A DNA stretch of 43,255 nucleotides from a virus. Shown here one piece after another: positions 31,415 to 38,064 of the stretch. The position numbers were made by a program, and so were the translations under genes. A model generated the notes under the pieces. It saw nothing but the letters and a program-made list of their open reading frames with translations. It was not told where the DNA came from and did not search any database. Each line of letters starts with the position of its first letter. Position 1 is the first letter of the stretch. The stretch is taken from positions 1 to 43,255 of IMG/VR virus record IMGVR_UViG_3300021178_000021, one strand, 5' to 3'.

Positions 31415-31878
31415 AGGATTTCCACTGGGGTTGGCTTGCCGCCGCATGTGCTGCAATTCCCTTGGCGCTGTGGGCGGCGCTGCCCGACAAATCAGATCCG
31501 CTGCGCGTCGACAAGATGTGGATTGTCCCGAACGCCGCCAAGGCCGGCGAGAGCGTCAAGGTCTATGTCAAGGGCGAGTGGTTCGCGCCGGTCGTGAAGG
31601 CCGTGCAATTCGAGCAGACAACTTGCGACGGCACCAATCAGGCGTTGCCGGTGGCGCAGCACGACATCGCCTTCAAGCGCGTCGGTCGGCTCGACAAGTC
31701 GGAGATTGATCCCGTGACCCGGCAGGATTCGGGGCGCCCCTACGTAATCCCGCCGTGCGTGAAGCCAGGCCCGTTCCGCGTGACCACCAGGATCATCATG
31801 ACGCGATCGTGGCTGTTCGGCACCTATGATACAGAGCAGCCCGGCGGCACATTTACAGGCGAAGTCCTGCCGCCCTGA
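31411..31878 (+). CDS. Membrane-anchored periplasmic-type protein, lysis region
   Basis: A 155-residue protein from GTG, in a GTGA overlap with GCGGAGG nine bases upstream. One N-terminal hydrophobic span (WGWLAAACAAIPLALWAAL) works as signal anchor. A soluble domain with four Cys follows (VKVYVKGEWFAPVVKAVQFE, QTTCDGTNQ, IPPCVKPGPF), probably periplasmic. Its place between two small membrane proteins fits an envelope-disruption or exclusion role, but no family is recognised. Confidence 0.65.
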   Translation: MKDFHWGWLAAACAAIPLALWAALPDKSDPLRVDKMWIVPNAAKAGESVKVYVKGEWFAPVVKAVQFEQTTCDGTNQALPVAQHDIAFKRVGRLDKSEIDPVTRQDSGRPYVIPPCVKPGPFRVTTRIIMTRSWLFGTYDTEQPGGTFTGEVLPP

Positions 31879-32336
31879 TGGTCATGCAGCCGGCGGGTGG
31901 GCTGATAATCTCGCTCAAGGAGCACTTCGAGGCATTGCTGGCCGAGGCCGAGAAGCGCAACGGGCAGCGCTTCGACGCGCAGCAGGAGGCCGTCACGACC
32001 GCGCTCAACGCGGCGAAAGAAGCGGTGACGGCCGCGATGAGCGCCGCCGAGAAGGCAGTCGCCAAAGCCGAGACCGCAGCCGACAAGCGGCTCGATGGCC
32101 TCAATGAGTTGCGGCAGATGGCGCTCGACTGGAAGACAGAATTTGCCCGGCAGACGACGGTCGATCTGCAGATCAAAAACGTGTCAGATCGGCTCTCTAC
32201 GTTGGAGAATGCGCGCCAGGAAACATCCGGGAAAAGCACGGGCCAGGCCCAGGTCGGCGAGTGGGTGCGCAATCTGGTGATCATCGCCATCGGTATAGGT
32301 GCGATCGTCATTCCGCTGCTTGTTCATCGGCCGTGA
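31878..32336 (+). CDS. Coiled-coil protein with C-terminal membrane anchor
   Basis: A 152-residue protein in a TGATG overlap. A long helix or coiled coil rich in Ala/Glu/Lys spans residues 12-120 (EHFEALLAEAEKRNGQRFDA, AMSAAEKAVAKAETAADKRL), followed by one membrane span at the end (LVIIAIGIGAIVIPLLV). The topology is that of a tail-anchored protein. It is the last gene of the lysis block and converges with the leftward operon. Confidence 0.7.
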   Translation: MVMQPAGGLIISLKEHFEALLAEAEKRNGQRFDAQQEAVTTALNAAKEAVTAAMSAAEKAVAKAETAADKRLDGLNELRQMALDWKTEFARQTTVDLQIKNVSDRLSTLENARQETSGKSTGQAQVGEWVRNLVIIAIGIGAIVIPLLVHRP

Positions 32337-32550
32337 TCCTCGGCCGCAGCCCCGTCGCCGGATCGGACAGCCGGAGCGCGATCAGCGCGGACAGATAATC
32401 GTCCAGGCTCAATTCGCCGCGCTTTATCTTGGCGAGCAGTGTGGTCCGTATGCGCATGTCCCGCGCCCGCTGCGCTCTGGGCACCGGCCGCAGCCCGGCG
32501 CACTGCTGCTCGAATATCCGCATGTTGCGGCGCGTCTGGTCGATGTTCAT
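32308..32550 (-). CDS. Hypothetical 80-residue protein, last of the leftward operon
   Basis: ATG with AAGGGA upstream, in an ATGA overlap with the gene before it. The product is basic and helical (DQTRRNMRIFEQQCAGLRP, LLAKIKRGELSLDDYLSALI). Its last nine codons overlap the end of the convergent lysis gene. No recognised family. Confidence 0.65.
   Translation of the reverse strand: MNIDQTRRNMRIFEQQCAGLRPVPRAQRARDMRIRTTLLAKIKRGELSLDDYLSALIALRLSDPATGLRPRITADEQAAE
32328..32346. terminator. Hairpin at the convergent gene junction
   Basis: CGGCCG (32328-32333) and CGGCCG (32341-32346) form a 6-bp stem with a 7-base loop that contains the stop codon of the rightward gene. It sits where the rightward lysis genes meet the leftward operon. 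There is no T-run, so termination is only suggested by position. Confidence 0.35.
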
Positions 32551-32729
32551 GGGATTCCCTTCTTGTGGAAGCGGCTCAGTGCCACGGCCAAGGCCAGGGC
32601 TGGACCGAACGCAATGATTGCCCACAACTGGGCAAACCTCACCGGCTCCTTGCGGTCGCTGTTCACGAAATCGACGATGGCATAGATGCCGCAAGCAACC
32701 CATGCGGCTATGGTAATAGATTCAATCAT
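32547..32729 (-). CDS. Small membrane protein, two spans
   Basis: A 60-residue product with AGGAGGAAGG before its ATG. Hydrophobic segments ITIAAWVACGIYAIVDF and FAQLWAIIAFGPALALAVAL are separated by a charged loop (VNSDRKEPVR), giving a two-pass membrane protein. ATGA overlaps on both sides. Function unknown. Confidence 0.65.
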   Translation of the reverse strand: MIESITIAAWVACGIYAIVDFVNSDRKEPVRFAQLWAIIAFGPALALAVALSRFHKKGIP

Positions 32730-33037
32730 CCCTTCCTCCTCACGGCTGCGGCGGCTTCCAGAGCGGCACGGGCATCGGCCCAATAGCCCCATGCCTTGAG
32801 GCCGCAGAGATCAAGGTCATCCTTCGGTTCCCCGGCAAGTTTCTGTAGCGCTAGCGCCGCTGCCTCTACCTCCGCGTCGGAGACCGGGGTCTGTTGCCGT
32901 CCAGGGCAATCAGGCGTGCAGTCTGGATAGCAGCAGCCACCGTGCACCGGATTGAACGGGCACTTTGCTGCGATAGCTGCTCGTTCGCGCCACGGCTCGG
33001 CCGGCTGATAATGCATCATTCCACAGTTTGGGCACAT
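32726..33037 (-). CDS. Cys-rich zinc-binding-type protein
   Basis: A 103-residue product with AGGAGA before its ATG. The N-terminal half has CPNCG, then KCPFNPVHGGCCYPDCTPDC, a cluster of at least six Cys that probably binds zinc. The C-terminal half is helical (DAEVEAAALALQKLAGEPKD, DARAALEAAAAV). Regulatory or nucleic-acid-binding role inferred only from the zinc motif. Confidence 0.65.
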   Translation of the reverse strand: MCPNCGMMHYQPAEPWRERAAIAAKCPFNPVHGGCCYPDCTPDCPGRQQTPVSDAEVEAAALALQKLAGEPKDDLDLCGLKAWGYWADARAALEAAAAVRRKG

Positions 33038-33243
33038 GCTTTTCTCTCCTCTGGTTTGCACTCCGGCGTCTTCCCGCCGGCCACGACGAGCGCATTGTCT
33101 CTGCCGCGCTCATACGTCACGAACGGCCAGTCGCCCTCGTGATGGGTGATTTTCGTCAGGCCGCACCGCATGCAACCCCGAAATGTTTGGTACTCGGTGC
33201 GCACGGGTGCGGCCCATTGGTGGCGCTTAAGGGCGAAAGTCAT
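33016..33243 (-). CDS. Hypothetical 75-residue protein with CxxC
   Basis: ATG at 33243, overlapping its upstream neighbour by 17 bases and its downstream neighbour by 22. The product contains TFRGCMRCGLTKITHHEGDW, a CxxC with nearby His that could bind zinc, and FVTYERGRDNALVVAG. No recognised family. Confidence 0.55.
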   Translation of the reverse strand: MTFALKRHQWAAPVRTEYQTFRGCMRCGLTKITHHEGDWPFVTYERGRDNALVVAGGKTPECKPEERKACAQTVE

Positions 33244-33850
33244 CGAGGTCGCCGACCGGCGGATTCATCTCGTCAAACCCGCCGTTGGCCGGCTGCTTCG
33301 GTTGCTCGCACACAACCGTGTCGAAGTCGGCAACTCGTGCACGGTCCACCCAACTTCTGAGCACGAAGGTCGGCTCATAGTTGGTGCCGTACGCGCCGTT
33401 GATCGGCTTGACGCCGGTGCAGGCATAGACGGGCACTTTGCCGGCATTGGCCGCCATGCCGGCCTCGTACTCGGCGTGCATGCGCAGGATTGCCGAGATG
33501 ACGTTGCCGGCGGTCGAGGAGAACTCGCGCAACCCAACCTTGCTCTGTGAGCCGGGCACGATGGCGTTACCGATCACCATGACCTCGAAGCCGCGCTTCC
33601 ACTTCTGCGGGCCGGCGGGGCGGGGCGCCATTTGGGTGGGTGACGGGTCCCATACCTTTTGCGGGCCGGCGCCCTCCTGATAGAACAGCCATCCGGTGCG
33701 GATGTGCTCCATGTCGAATGCGAGCAGCGGATTGATGATCTCGACCTCTTCGGTCGCGCCTTCGGCCTTGACGTACCAGCGTCCGGCCTTGGCATTGTAT
33801 TTGATGAAGGGCGTGAAATCGCCATCACCGACTGTCAGATTGAGCGGCAT
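33227..33850 (-). CDS. Conserved phage protein, possibly ssDNA-binding
   Basis: A 207-residue protein beginning MPLNLTVGDGDFTPFIKYNA, then KAGRWYVK, GWLFYQEGAGPQKVWDPSPT, KWKRGFEVMVIGNAIVPG and an acidic C-terminal tail (GFDEMNPPVGDLDDF). I have seen this arrangement in rhizobial prophage proteins without assigned function. The beta-rich core and acidic, aromatic-ending tail recall single-stranded-DNA-binding proteins, a hypothesis only. It is one of the largest genes of the leftward operon. Confidence 0.7.
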   Translation of the reverse strand: MPLNLTVGDGDFTPFIKYNAKAGRWYVKAEGATEEVEIINPLLAFDMEHIRTGWLFYQEGAGPQKVWDPSPTQMAPRPAGPQKWKRGFEVMVIGNAIVPGSQSKVGLREFSSTAGNVISAILRMHAEYEAGMAANAGKVPVYACTGVKPINGAYGTNYEPTFVLRSWVDRARVADFDTVVCEQPKQPANGGFDEMNPPVGDLDDFRP

Positions 33851-34052
33851 TACCGTTGTCCTTTGCGTTTGCGTTACCGTTGGACTTGTGAGAGTCGTCA
33901 GGCGAGTTTCTTGTTGGTTGATCCAGACTCAGCAGCCGCGCCGTTTCCTTCAGATCGGGAAACGCCGGCGGGAATGGCGGTATGGGTCGGCACGCGCACA
34001 GGATGCGCCCGCATGCCGGGCAGCGGTGGATCGTGATGCCGGGGCGGGTCAT
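33825..34052 (-). CDS. Hypothetical protein with N-terminal zinc knuckle
   Basis: A 75-residue product. The N-terminus has IHRCPACGRILCACRP, four Cys that probably bind zinc, then a proline run (PIPPFPPAFP) and an Asn/Asp/Ser-rich disordered tail. It overlaps the preceding start by ATGA and the following start by 26 bases. No recognised family. Confidence 0.6.
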   Translation of the reverse strand: MTRPGITIHRCPACGRILCACRPIPPFPPAFPDLKETARLLSLDQPTRNSPDDSHKSNGNANAKDNGNAAQSDSR

Positions 34053-34330
34053 GCGATGATCCTCCCGTGCTTAAGGATGCTGTCGATCATCCATTCGTAC
34101 CCACAAAACCGATTGGTCGGTTTCTCGCGCGGGGCTGGCTCTCGAACGGTCACGGCAGCCGTCCATCCGTCACCAAAATTGTAGGTGTAGTAACGGCTAG
34201 CCAGCGCAGCGAGCCTTGTCGCGGACAGCCTTCTGGCGACCGTATACACTGCGCCTTCTCCGCTCCACTTGCCGTTCCATGCATTGTTGGACGGCATCGA
34301 AAGCTGAAAGATCATTCTTTTCTCACTCAT
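34049..34330 (-). CDS. Hypothetical 93-residue protein
   Basis: ATG in an ATGA overlap with the DnaA-domain gene. Contains MPSNNAWNGKWSGEGAVYTV, ASRYYTYNFGDGWTAAVTVR and NRFCGYEWMIDSILKHG, aromatic-rich and probably a compact alpha/beta fold. I recall similar small proteins in rhizobial phages but no function. Confidence 0.6.
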   Translation of the reverse strand: MSEKRMIFQLSMPSNNAWNGKWSGEGAVYTVARRLSATRLAALASRYYTYNFGDGWTAAVTVREPAPREKPTNRFCGYEWMIDSILKHGRIIA

Positions 34331-34794
34331 CCAAGTTGCTCCATGAGTTGCGCCACGTCGTCGGCGACCGGATGGCCTTCGGCGATCATGCGGCCGATCT
34401 TGTGCCATGCGTGGAGCACGGTCGTGTGATCCCGCTTGTTGAAATGAAACCCTATCCGCGGCATCGAGGACAGCGTCAGCTTCCTCGCGAGGTACATCGC
34501 GACATGCCGCGGCAGCACGACATCCTTGGTGCGCCGAGACGACCGGATATCCAGCACGCTGATTTGGAAATGGATCGACACGGCGATCTGAATGTCGACC
34601 ACGGACGGCGGCGTGCGGTCGATCGCAATCTCGGTCACCTGTGGCGGCCACCAGAACGCCCGCGTGACCTCCGGCAGCACCTCAACGACCGGCTCCGGCT
34701 TGCGCCGCAGGTCGATGCCGCGATCCGGCACCGCGTTCGGCGGGTTGCGCAGGCGGGCGCGCACCTCGCGGTAGTGGGTGTGGGCGAGGATCAT
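34327..34794 (-). CDS. DnaA domain IV-like DNA-binding protein
   Basis: A 155-residue protein. Residues about 66-135 match DnaA domain IV: ISVLDIRSSRRTKDVVLP, RHVAMYLARKL and the DnaA-box-reading loop KRDHTTVLHAWHKI (120-133). In bacterial DnaA the Asp-His-Thr triplet and nearby Arg contact TTATCCACA boxes. The AAA+ ATPase (domain III) and helicase-loading domain I are absent; instead there is a 60-residue Arg/Pro-rich N-terminus (ARLRNPPNAVPDRG). It could mark a phage origin, or occupy host DnaA boxes and block chromosomal initiation. Confidence 0.88.
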   Translation of the reverse strand: MILAHTHYREVRARLRNPPNAVPDRGIDLRRKPEPVVEVLPEVTRAFWWPPQVTEIAIDRTPPSVVDIQIAVSIHFQISVLDIRSSRRTKDVVLPRHVAMYLARKLTLSSMPRIGFHFNKRDHTTVLHAWHKIGRMIAEGHPVADDVAQLMEQLG

Positions 34795-34985
34795 GTCAGC
34801 CTGCGCAACACGCGAGCATCGCCCGCAAGCGGACCGTTGATGGTAAGAGGCTGGCCGACAGTATCGACAAGCTCGGGAATGCGGCCGTCCGCTTTCCACT
34901 CTTCGAGCATTTTCGGGTCGGTATACTCGACGACCGATGCGGCGCGAATGATGCCTTCCTTGTTCCTGCAGACCCACGCAATCAT
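34791..34985 (-). CDS. Hypothetical 64-residue protein
   Basis: ATG in an ATGA overlap; its stop overlaps the start of the DnaA-domain gene. The product (VCRNKEGIIRAASVVEYTDP, KMLEEWKADGRIPELVDTVG) is a small soluble alpha/beta-like sequence. No recognised family. Confidence 0.6.
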   Translation of the reverse strand: MIAWVCRNKEGIIRAASVVEYTDPKMLEEWKADGRIPELVDTVGQPLTINGPLAGDARVLRRLT

Positions 34986-35293
34986 GCTATTCCCCCGGTG
35001 AGTTGTCGGATGCTGTCGGCCGCTTCACGGGCGCCGGCGAGCTTGGCCTCAAGGTCGCCGATGCGTGCGTTCGCTTTGCCCAGCTCGGCCACCAGCGCCT
35101 CGTTCTCGCGCGTCAGTAGCGCAATTCCCGCGTCTCGAGCGGCGACGTCGGCCTGGTATCCTCTCGCCAGTCGGGCAAGGTGCTCGCCCACTGTTGCTGC
35201 CGTTTCAGCCCAAAGTTTCTCGACGCGCTGAGCTTCGGCCGCCGTGGCGTTGCTGAATGCGTCGGCGACGGCTTGCGCAAACTTCTCCGCCAC
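34982..35293 (-). CDS. Coiled-coil protein, possibly continuation of the 35850 membrane gene
   Basis: 103 residues from GTG at 35293, the only start codon found in this frame near the coding-like part; no ribosome site precedes it. The product is a strong coiled coil (AEAQRVEKLWAETAATVGEH, ALLTRENEALVAELGKANAR, IGDLEAKLAGAREAADSI). The first 181 bases overlap the end of the membrane-protein frame. A -1 shift near 35293 would fuse the second membrane span to this coiled coil, so it may not be a separate gene. Confidence 0.55.
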   Translation of the reverse strand: MAEKFAQAVADAFSNATAAEAQRVEKLWAETAATVGEHLARLARGYQADVAARDAGIALLTRENEALVAELGKANARIGDLEAKLAGAREAADSIRQLTGGIA

Positions 35294-35850
35294 GCCAGCG
35301 CCAGGGCAAACAGGATCATCGCCGTCACCGCGGCCAGAATGATAAGCGCGGTCGAATGCGTCGGTGCCGGCGTCGGGGGAGCCTCCGCCCGGAAGTCCTG
35401 CGCGGCCTGCATCGAGGTCCCGCGGTCCACCGCCATCTGCAAGAGCGCTACGGCCAGTTGTGGTGGCGGCGAGGGCTCGTAGCTCGGCGGTGAGAATGTC
35501 GTCTGGATCTGGGGAGGATTGGATGTCGGAATTGGCGGCATTGGCAGCGGCGACCGTGGCGGCGTTGTCGCCGATCGTGCTGCGAAGCGGGCGGACGTCG
35601 CGTGATGTCGGGCTAAATGCCGGCGCGAGGTCGAGCGGCCCGCGTGCCGGCGCGTGTGTGTCCTGTGGATGCTGCGGCGGGAATGCCGCGTCGTCTCCGA
35701 GGTGACCGTAGCCGGTCGCTCGACGATCGTCACCGCTCCGGTTTGTAGCCATGGTCCGTGGTCCTTGTTGGCTGGCGCTGCCGAGCAAACTGTCGTGCAC
35801 GCGAGCGCGAGTATTCCCGTTGTGATGATGATGGCGGTGCGGCATGTCAC
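35113..35850 (-). CDS. Exported/membrane protein with Pro-rich middle and second span
   Basis: 245 residues from GTG, in a GTGA overlap with the gene before it. It has a signal peptide or first span (TAIIITTGILALACTTVCSA), a His/Arg/Ser-rich then proline-rich segment (PLPMPPIPTSNPPQIQ), and a second span at about 167-187 (ALIILAAVTAMILFALALAW). The C-terminal 55 residues after this span are Arg/Ser/Pro/Thr-rich and look like out-of-frame translation, while the overlapping -1 frame encodes a good coiled coil. Function unknown. Confidence 0.55.
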   Translation of the reverse strand: MTCRTAIIITTGILALACTTVCSAAPANKDHGPWLQTGAVTIVERPATVTSETTRHSRRSIHRTHTRRHAGRSTSRRHLARHHATSARFAARSATTPPRSPLPMPPIPTSNPPQIQTTFSPPSYEPSPPPQLAVALLQMAVDRGTSMQAAQDFRAEAPPTPAPTHSTALIILAAVTAMILFALALAWRRSLRKPSPTHSATPRRPKLSASRNFGLKRQQQWASTLPDWREDTRPTSPLETRELRY

Positions 35851-36077
35851 GACACGGCCTCCGGTTCTTTGGTGACTATTGAAGCCGGCCAATAGACTTT
35901 GCGGGTTTGTGCGAGAAGGTCATCGATATGATGGCGTAAATCGTATGCAGGATACGACGTTGAGAGTGGCGACTTATCGAGCTGCTCGCGGAGCTTCTCC
36001 CAATGGTCTGCCTTCATCGTCACCGTCAGGGTGAATTCGATATCGCCGGGCCTTTCGACTTTCAGTTGGCAATCCAT
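35847..36077 (-). CDS. Hypothetical 76-residue protein
   Basis: ATG preceded by GAGAGGAC. The product (VERPGDIEFTLTVTMKADHW, EKLREQLDKSPLS, LRHHIDDLLAQTRKVYWPA) looks like a small beta-alpha protein. Starts three bases after the stop of the upstream zinc protein and is coupled by GTGA to the next gene. No family recognised. Confidence 0.65.
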   Translation of the reverse strand: MDCQLKVERPGDIEFTLTVTMKADHWEKLREQLDKSPLSTSYPAYDLRHHIDDLLAQTRKVYWPASIVTKEPEAVS

Positions 36078-36079
36078 GA

Positions 36080-36499
36080 TCAGTCCTCTCCTCCATCGTC
36101 CCAACCACCGATATCTCTGTCCCACGCGGCGTCATCGATCGCGCGTTGCCGCTCCTCGTCCGGGTCCCGGCGGCCGTGCACCGGACACCACGGGTCCAGG
36201 ATCATCTCCGGCGGGTCGATCATCGCGCTGTGCACGGATTCTAGCCGGCAGGTGCAGCGGGGATCGTCGTCGTCATCGGGATCTGGCGGCTCGACATAGG
36301 CGCCGGGCTTACAGGTCTCCCATCCGCCGTCATGATGATCGCGCTGGCAATTGTCGCACCATGCGCGATTGCCCTCGCACTTCGGGCATTGGTGCAGGTT
36401 CATACGGTTGCCAGGGCCGAGTGCAGCGACATCGGCATCGCCGCGCAGAAAGCCGGCACACGGTTGCTCGCCAGTCGTGAAGCGTTGCATTGCTTTCAT
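36080..36499 (-). CDS. Zinc-finger-type acidic protein
   Basis: 139 residues from the ATG one base after the stop of the 38-codon gene; an internal ATG at 36403 would give 107 residues. The middle part has QCPKCEGNRAWCDNCQRDHH (a CxxC...CxxC zinc ribbon), later PRCTCRLES and WCPVHG, and many Asp (PPDPDDDDDP). Probably binds zinc and perhaps nucleic acid or protein. Function unknown. Confidence 0.6.
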   Translation of the reverse strand: MKAMQRFTTGEQPCAGFLRGDADVAALGPGNRMNLHQCPKCEGNRAWCDNCQRDHHDGGWETCKPGAYVEPPDPDDDDDPRCTCRLESVHSAMIDPPEMILDPWCPVHGRRDPDEERQRAIDDAAWDRDIGGWDDGGED

Positions 36500-36500
36500 C

Positions 36501-36617
36501 TCAGCACCACACGATGTATTTGTTGCTGTAGACCCACATGCTCGATCCGTAGCTCGGCCATTCGGCGCAGATGAACCGCGCGTGGAAGGCGAGCATGACG
36601 TGCCAGTGGTCGGTCAT
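36501..36617 (-). CDS. 38-residue aromatic-rich micro-protein
   Basis: The ATG lies in an ATGA overlap with the gene before it, and the stop lies one base before the next ATG. The product (MTDHWHVMLAFHARFICAEW, then PSYGSSMWVYSNKYIVWC) has four Trp, four Tyr and three His in 38 residues. The precise fit into the chain of coupled genes is the main evidence. No function can be given. Confidence 0.5.
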   Translation of the reverse strand: MTDHWHVMLAFHARFICAEWPSYGSSMWVYSNKYIVWC

Positions 36618-36955
36618 GACGAGCGCCCCTCAGCTTTGGCGATGGCGGCCGCAATTATATCGTTCAGCGCGTCGTCAAAACACGATGCAAAAAATGGCTG
36701 CTGAATGGCATTCAGCGCCGCGAGCATGTCCGCGTTGACCGCGCGCAGTTTGCCGAGCGCGAGCCCCATTGCCTGCTCGTCCGTATGGGCCGGCACGAAC
36801 TGGCAACCGCCACATTCCTCACACCAATCCGGATCGTGGCCGTCGGTGCCGAACCCGTGATGATAGCCCTTGCCGTTGCATTTCTGGCACGGCTTCGTTT
36901 CGTTGCACGCGTTCTGAAACACGAGCAATGCAGCGGCGGCGTCCGGATCACTCAT
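36614..36955 (-). CDS. Zinc-ribbon protein, DnaJ-type CxxCxG motif
   Basis: 113 residues. The middle has PCQKCNGKGYHHGFG and DWCEECGGCQF, two CxxCxG-like knuckles as in the DnaJ zinc centre, so one zinc is likely bound. Helical flanks (AAAALLVFQNACNETK; LGKLRAVNADMLAALNAIQQ). ATGA overlaps with small genes on both sides. Function unknown; possibly a regulator or an adaptor to host proteins. Confidence 0.65.
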   Translation of the reverse strand: MSDPDAAAALLVFQNACNETKPCQKCNGKGYHHGFGTDGHDPDWCEECGGCQFVPAHTDEQAMGLALGKLRAVNADMLAALNAIQQPFFASCFDDALNDIIAAAIAKAEGRSS

Positions 36956-37047
36956 GCCGCCCTCCCGAGCGCGCGGCCGATCCAGTAGCAGGGCGGCACG
37001 GATTTCAGAATGGCCACGATCAGGCCGAGGGGGAGAAGGATGGTCAT
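36952..37047 (-). CDS. 31-residue membrane micro-protein
   Basis: A 31-codon ORF (MTILLPLGLIVAILKSVPPC, then YWIGRALGRAA) with ATGA overlaps at both its start and its stop. The first half is a short hydrophobic span and the end is basic, so it probably inserts in the inner membrane. The double coupling argues strongly that it is a real gene. Function unknown. Confidence 0.5.
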   Translation of the reverse strand: MTILLPLGLIVAILKSVPPCYWIGRALGRAA

Positions 37048-37301
37048 CTTTTCACCTTGACGCAAAGGGCGAGCGCTTCGGCAAGCGTCATCTTCATCGA
37101 GGCATCGCCGGCAGTACTGATCATCTTGTCGAGTATCGTGTCACAGGCAGAGACGTAATGGAGGATGACGGGTGTTCCGCTGGCGATATGGGCCAGCTGA
37201 TTAAGAGGGGTAGAATGTCCCTGATCAATAAGGCGCTGATCATCGAAAAGTAGCGACCAATCCTCGACATCGATAACCGTTAATGTTCTGGTTCCACTCA
37301 T
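37044..37301 (-). CDS. Hypothetical 85-residue protein
   Basis: ATG in an ATGA overlap. The product (TLTVIDVEDWSLLFDDQRLI, DQGHSTPLNQLAHIASGTPV, TLAEALALCVKVKR) is a soluble alpha/beta-like sequence. No recognised family. Confidence 0.65.
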   Translation of the reverse strand: MSGTRTLTVIDVEDWSLLFDDQRLIDQGHSTPLNQLAHIASGTPVILHYVSACDTILDKMISTAGDASMKMTLAEALALCVKVKR

Positions 37302-37477
37302 AGCGACCCCTCCCCGTTCCTGATTTGCTCGCGCTCGTGGTCGGCCTGGTCATCGCGAACCCGGCGGGATTGCTGCTTGTCCGGATCGAGGTCGTCGATG
37401 TCGATGCGCGTGACCACGCCTGCGCGGCCGTTGGCTGCGATCTGCCGTAGGAGCACGTCGAGGATGCTGTTGGTCAT
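37298..37477 (-). CDS. Hypothetical 59-residue protein
   Basis: ATG in an ATGA overlap. A helical N-terminus (NSILDVLLRQIAANGRAG) is followed by VVTRIDIDDLDPDKQQSRRV and a charged tail. No recognised family. Confidence 0.6.
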   Translation of the reverse strand: MTNSILDVLLRQIAANGRAGVVTRIDIDDLDPDKQQSRRVRDDQADHEREQIRNGEGSL

Positions 37478-37632
37478 GGCACCTGATTCCATCCAACGTG
37501 GAAGAGAGCGCCGGCCGCTAGGATCATTCCTACCCAAGCGCAGACGCAGGCAGACAGAACGACGAGCCAGCCAATCAGACGTCCGAACTGAAAGGCAACC
37601 TTGCCGACTGCTGCTGGAATTCTGCTGCTCAT
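37474..37632 (-). CDS. Small membrane protein, 52 residues
   Basis: ATG in an ATGA overlap with the gene before it. It has a basic N-terminus (SSRIPAAVGKVAFQFGR) and then a long hydrophobic stretch (LIGWLVVLSACVCAWVGMIL, AAGALF) that could span the membrane once or as a hairpin. Function unknown. Confidence 0.6.
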   Translation of the reverse strand: MSSRIPAAVGKVAFQFGRLIGWLVVLSACVCAWVGMILAAGALFHVGWNQVP

Positions 37633-37859
37633 GACAGCGTCACCGGCGCGATGGAGGCGAGCAGCTCGCGGGCGGCCTGCAGGTCGGTGTGAAGTGAGCA
37701 CTTTTTGGCCGGCCGGCCCATCGAGATATCTTGATGAATGTGGCAACAGCAACGGTCGTCCTCGGGGCCGCGGCAGCAGCCGCACGAGATCATCTCGCCC
37801 CGTTCGAAGATCGTTACTTTCGCGCGCTTGGCGCCGGCGGTCTTGGACTGCTTGGTCAT
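37629..37859 (-). CDS. Cys-rich 76-residue protein
   Basis: ATG with AGGAGC upstream. Basic N-terminus (TKQSKTAGAKRAKVTIFERG), then ISCGCCRGPEDDRCCCHIHQ and KKCSLH, seven Cys and several His that probably bind zinc. Helical end (TDLQAARELLASIAP). ATGA overlap with the next gene. Function unknown. Confidence 0.65.
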   Translation of the reverse strand: MTKQSKTAGAKRAKVTIFERGEMISCGCCRGPEDDRCCCHIHQDISMGRPAKKCSLHTDLQAARELLASIAPVTLS

Positions 37860-37896
37860 GGCGTGCTCCTGGGGTTGCTGCTGCGACTGGGCGCTG

Positions 37897-37992
37897 TCAA
37901 TGCCAGAAATGGGAGATCGTGAGAGCGATGAACCCGACGATAAAAACAATCGCCTCCAGCCATTCCTGGAGTGATGCTTGGCGTTTCGTCAT
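37897..37992 (-). CDS. 31-residue membrane micro-protein, first of the leftward operon
   Basis: A 31-codon ORF with CGGAG about eight bases before its ATG (MTKRQASLQEWLEAIVFIVG, then FIALTISHFWH). A charged N-terminus is followed by one membrane span. It is the first coding sequence after the leftward promoter, so it would be made earliest. Function unknown. Confidence 0.5.
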   Translation of the reverse strand: MTKRQASLQEWLEAIVFIVGFIALTISHFWH

Positions 37993-38021
37993 CTGCGTGC
38001 TCCGGGTGGTCCGTTGATCTG

Positions 38022-38047
38022 GTATGGCCACCATACGCTATACGCTA
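38022..38047. promoter_or_regulatory. Operator-like elements between the divergent operons
   Basis: The inverted repeat GTATGG (38022-38027) / CCATAC (38031-38036) with a 3-base spacer is followed by a tandem repeat TACGCTA TACGCTA (38034-38047). The elements lie over and just downstream of the leftward -10 box, a natural binding place for the HTH protein encoded 65 bases away. Confidence 0.5.
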
Positions 38048-38064
38048 GCAGAAATTGGTGTCAA
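38037..38064 (-). promoter_or_regulatory. Leftward early promoter
   Basis: On the minus strand, a perfect -35 TTGACA (38064-38059), a 16-base spacer and -10 TATAGC (38042-38037). The first leftward gene starts 45 bases downstream. This is the only strong promoter seen ahead of the 21-gene leftward operon. Confidence 0.65.

Noticed and set aside
34982-35845. A single 287-codon leftward ORF from an ATG at 35845
   Set aside because: Only its last 103 codons look like protein; the first part is shifted relative to the signal-peptide frame that is coupled to the upstream gene.
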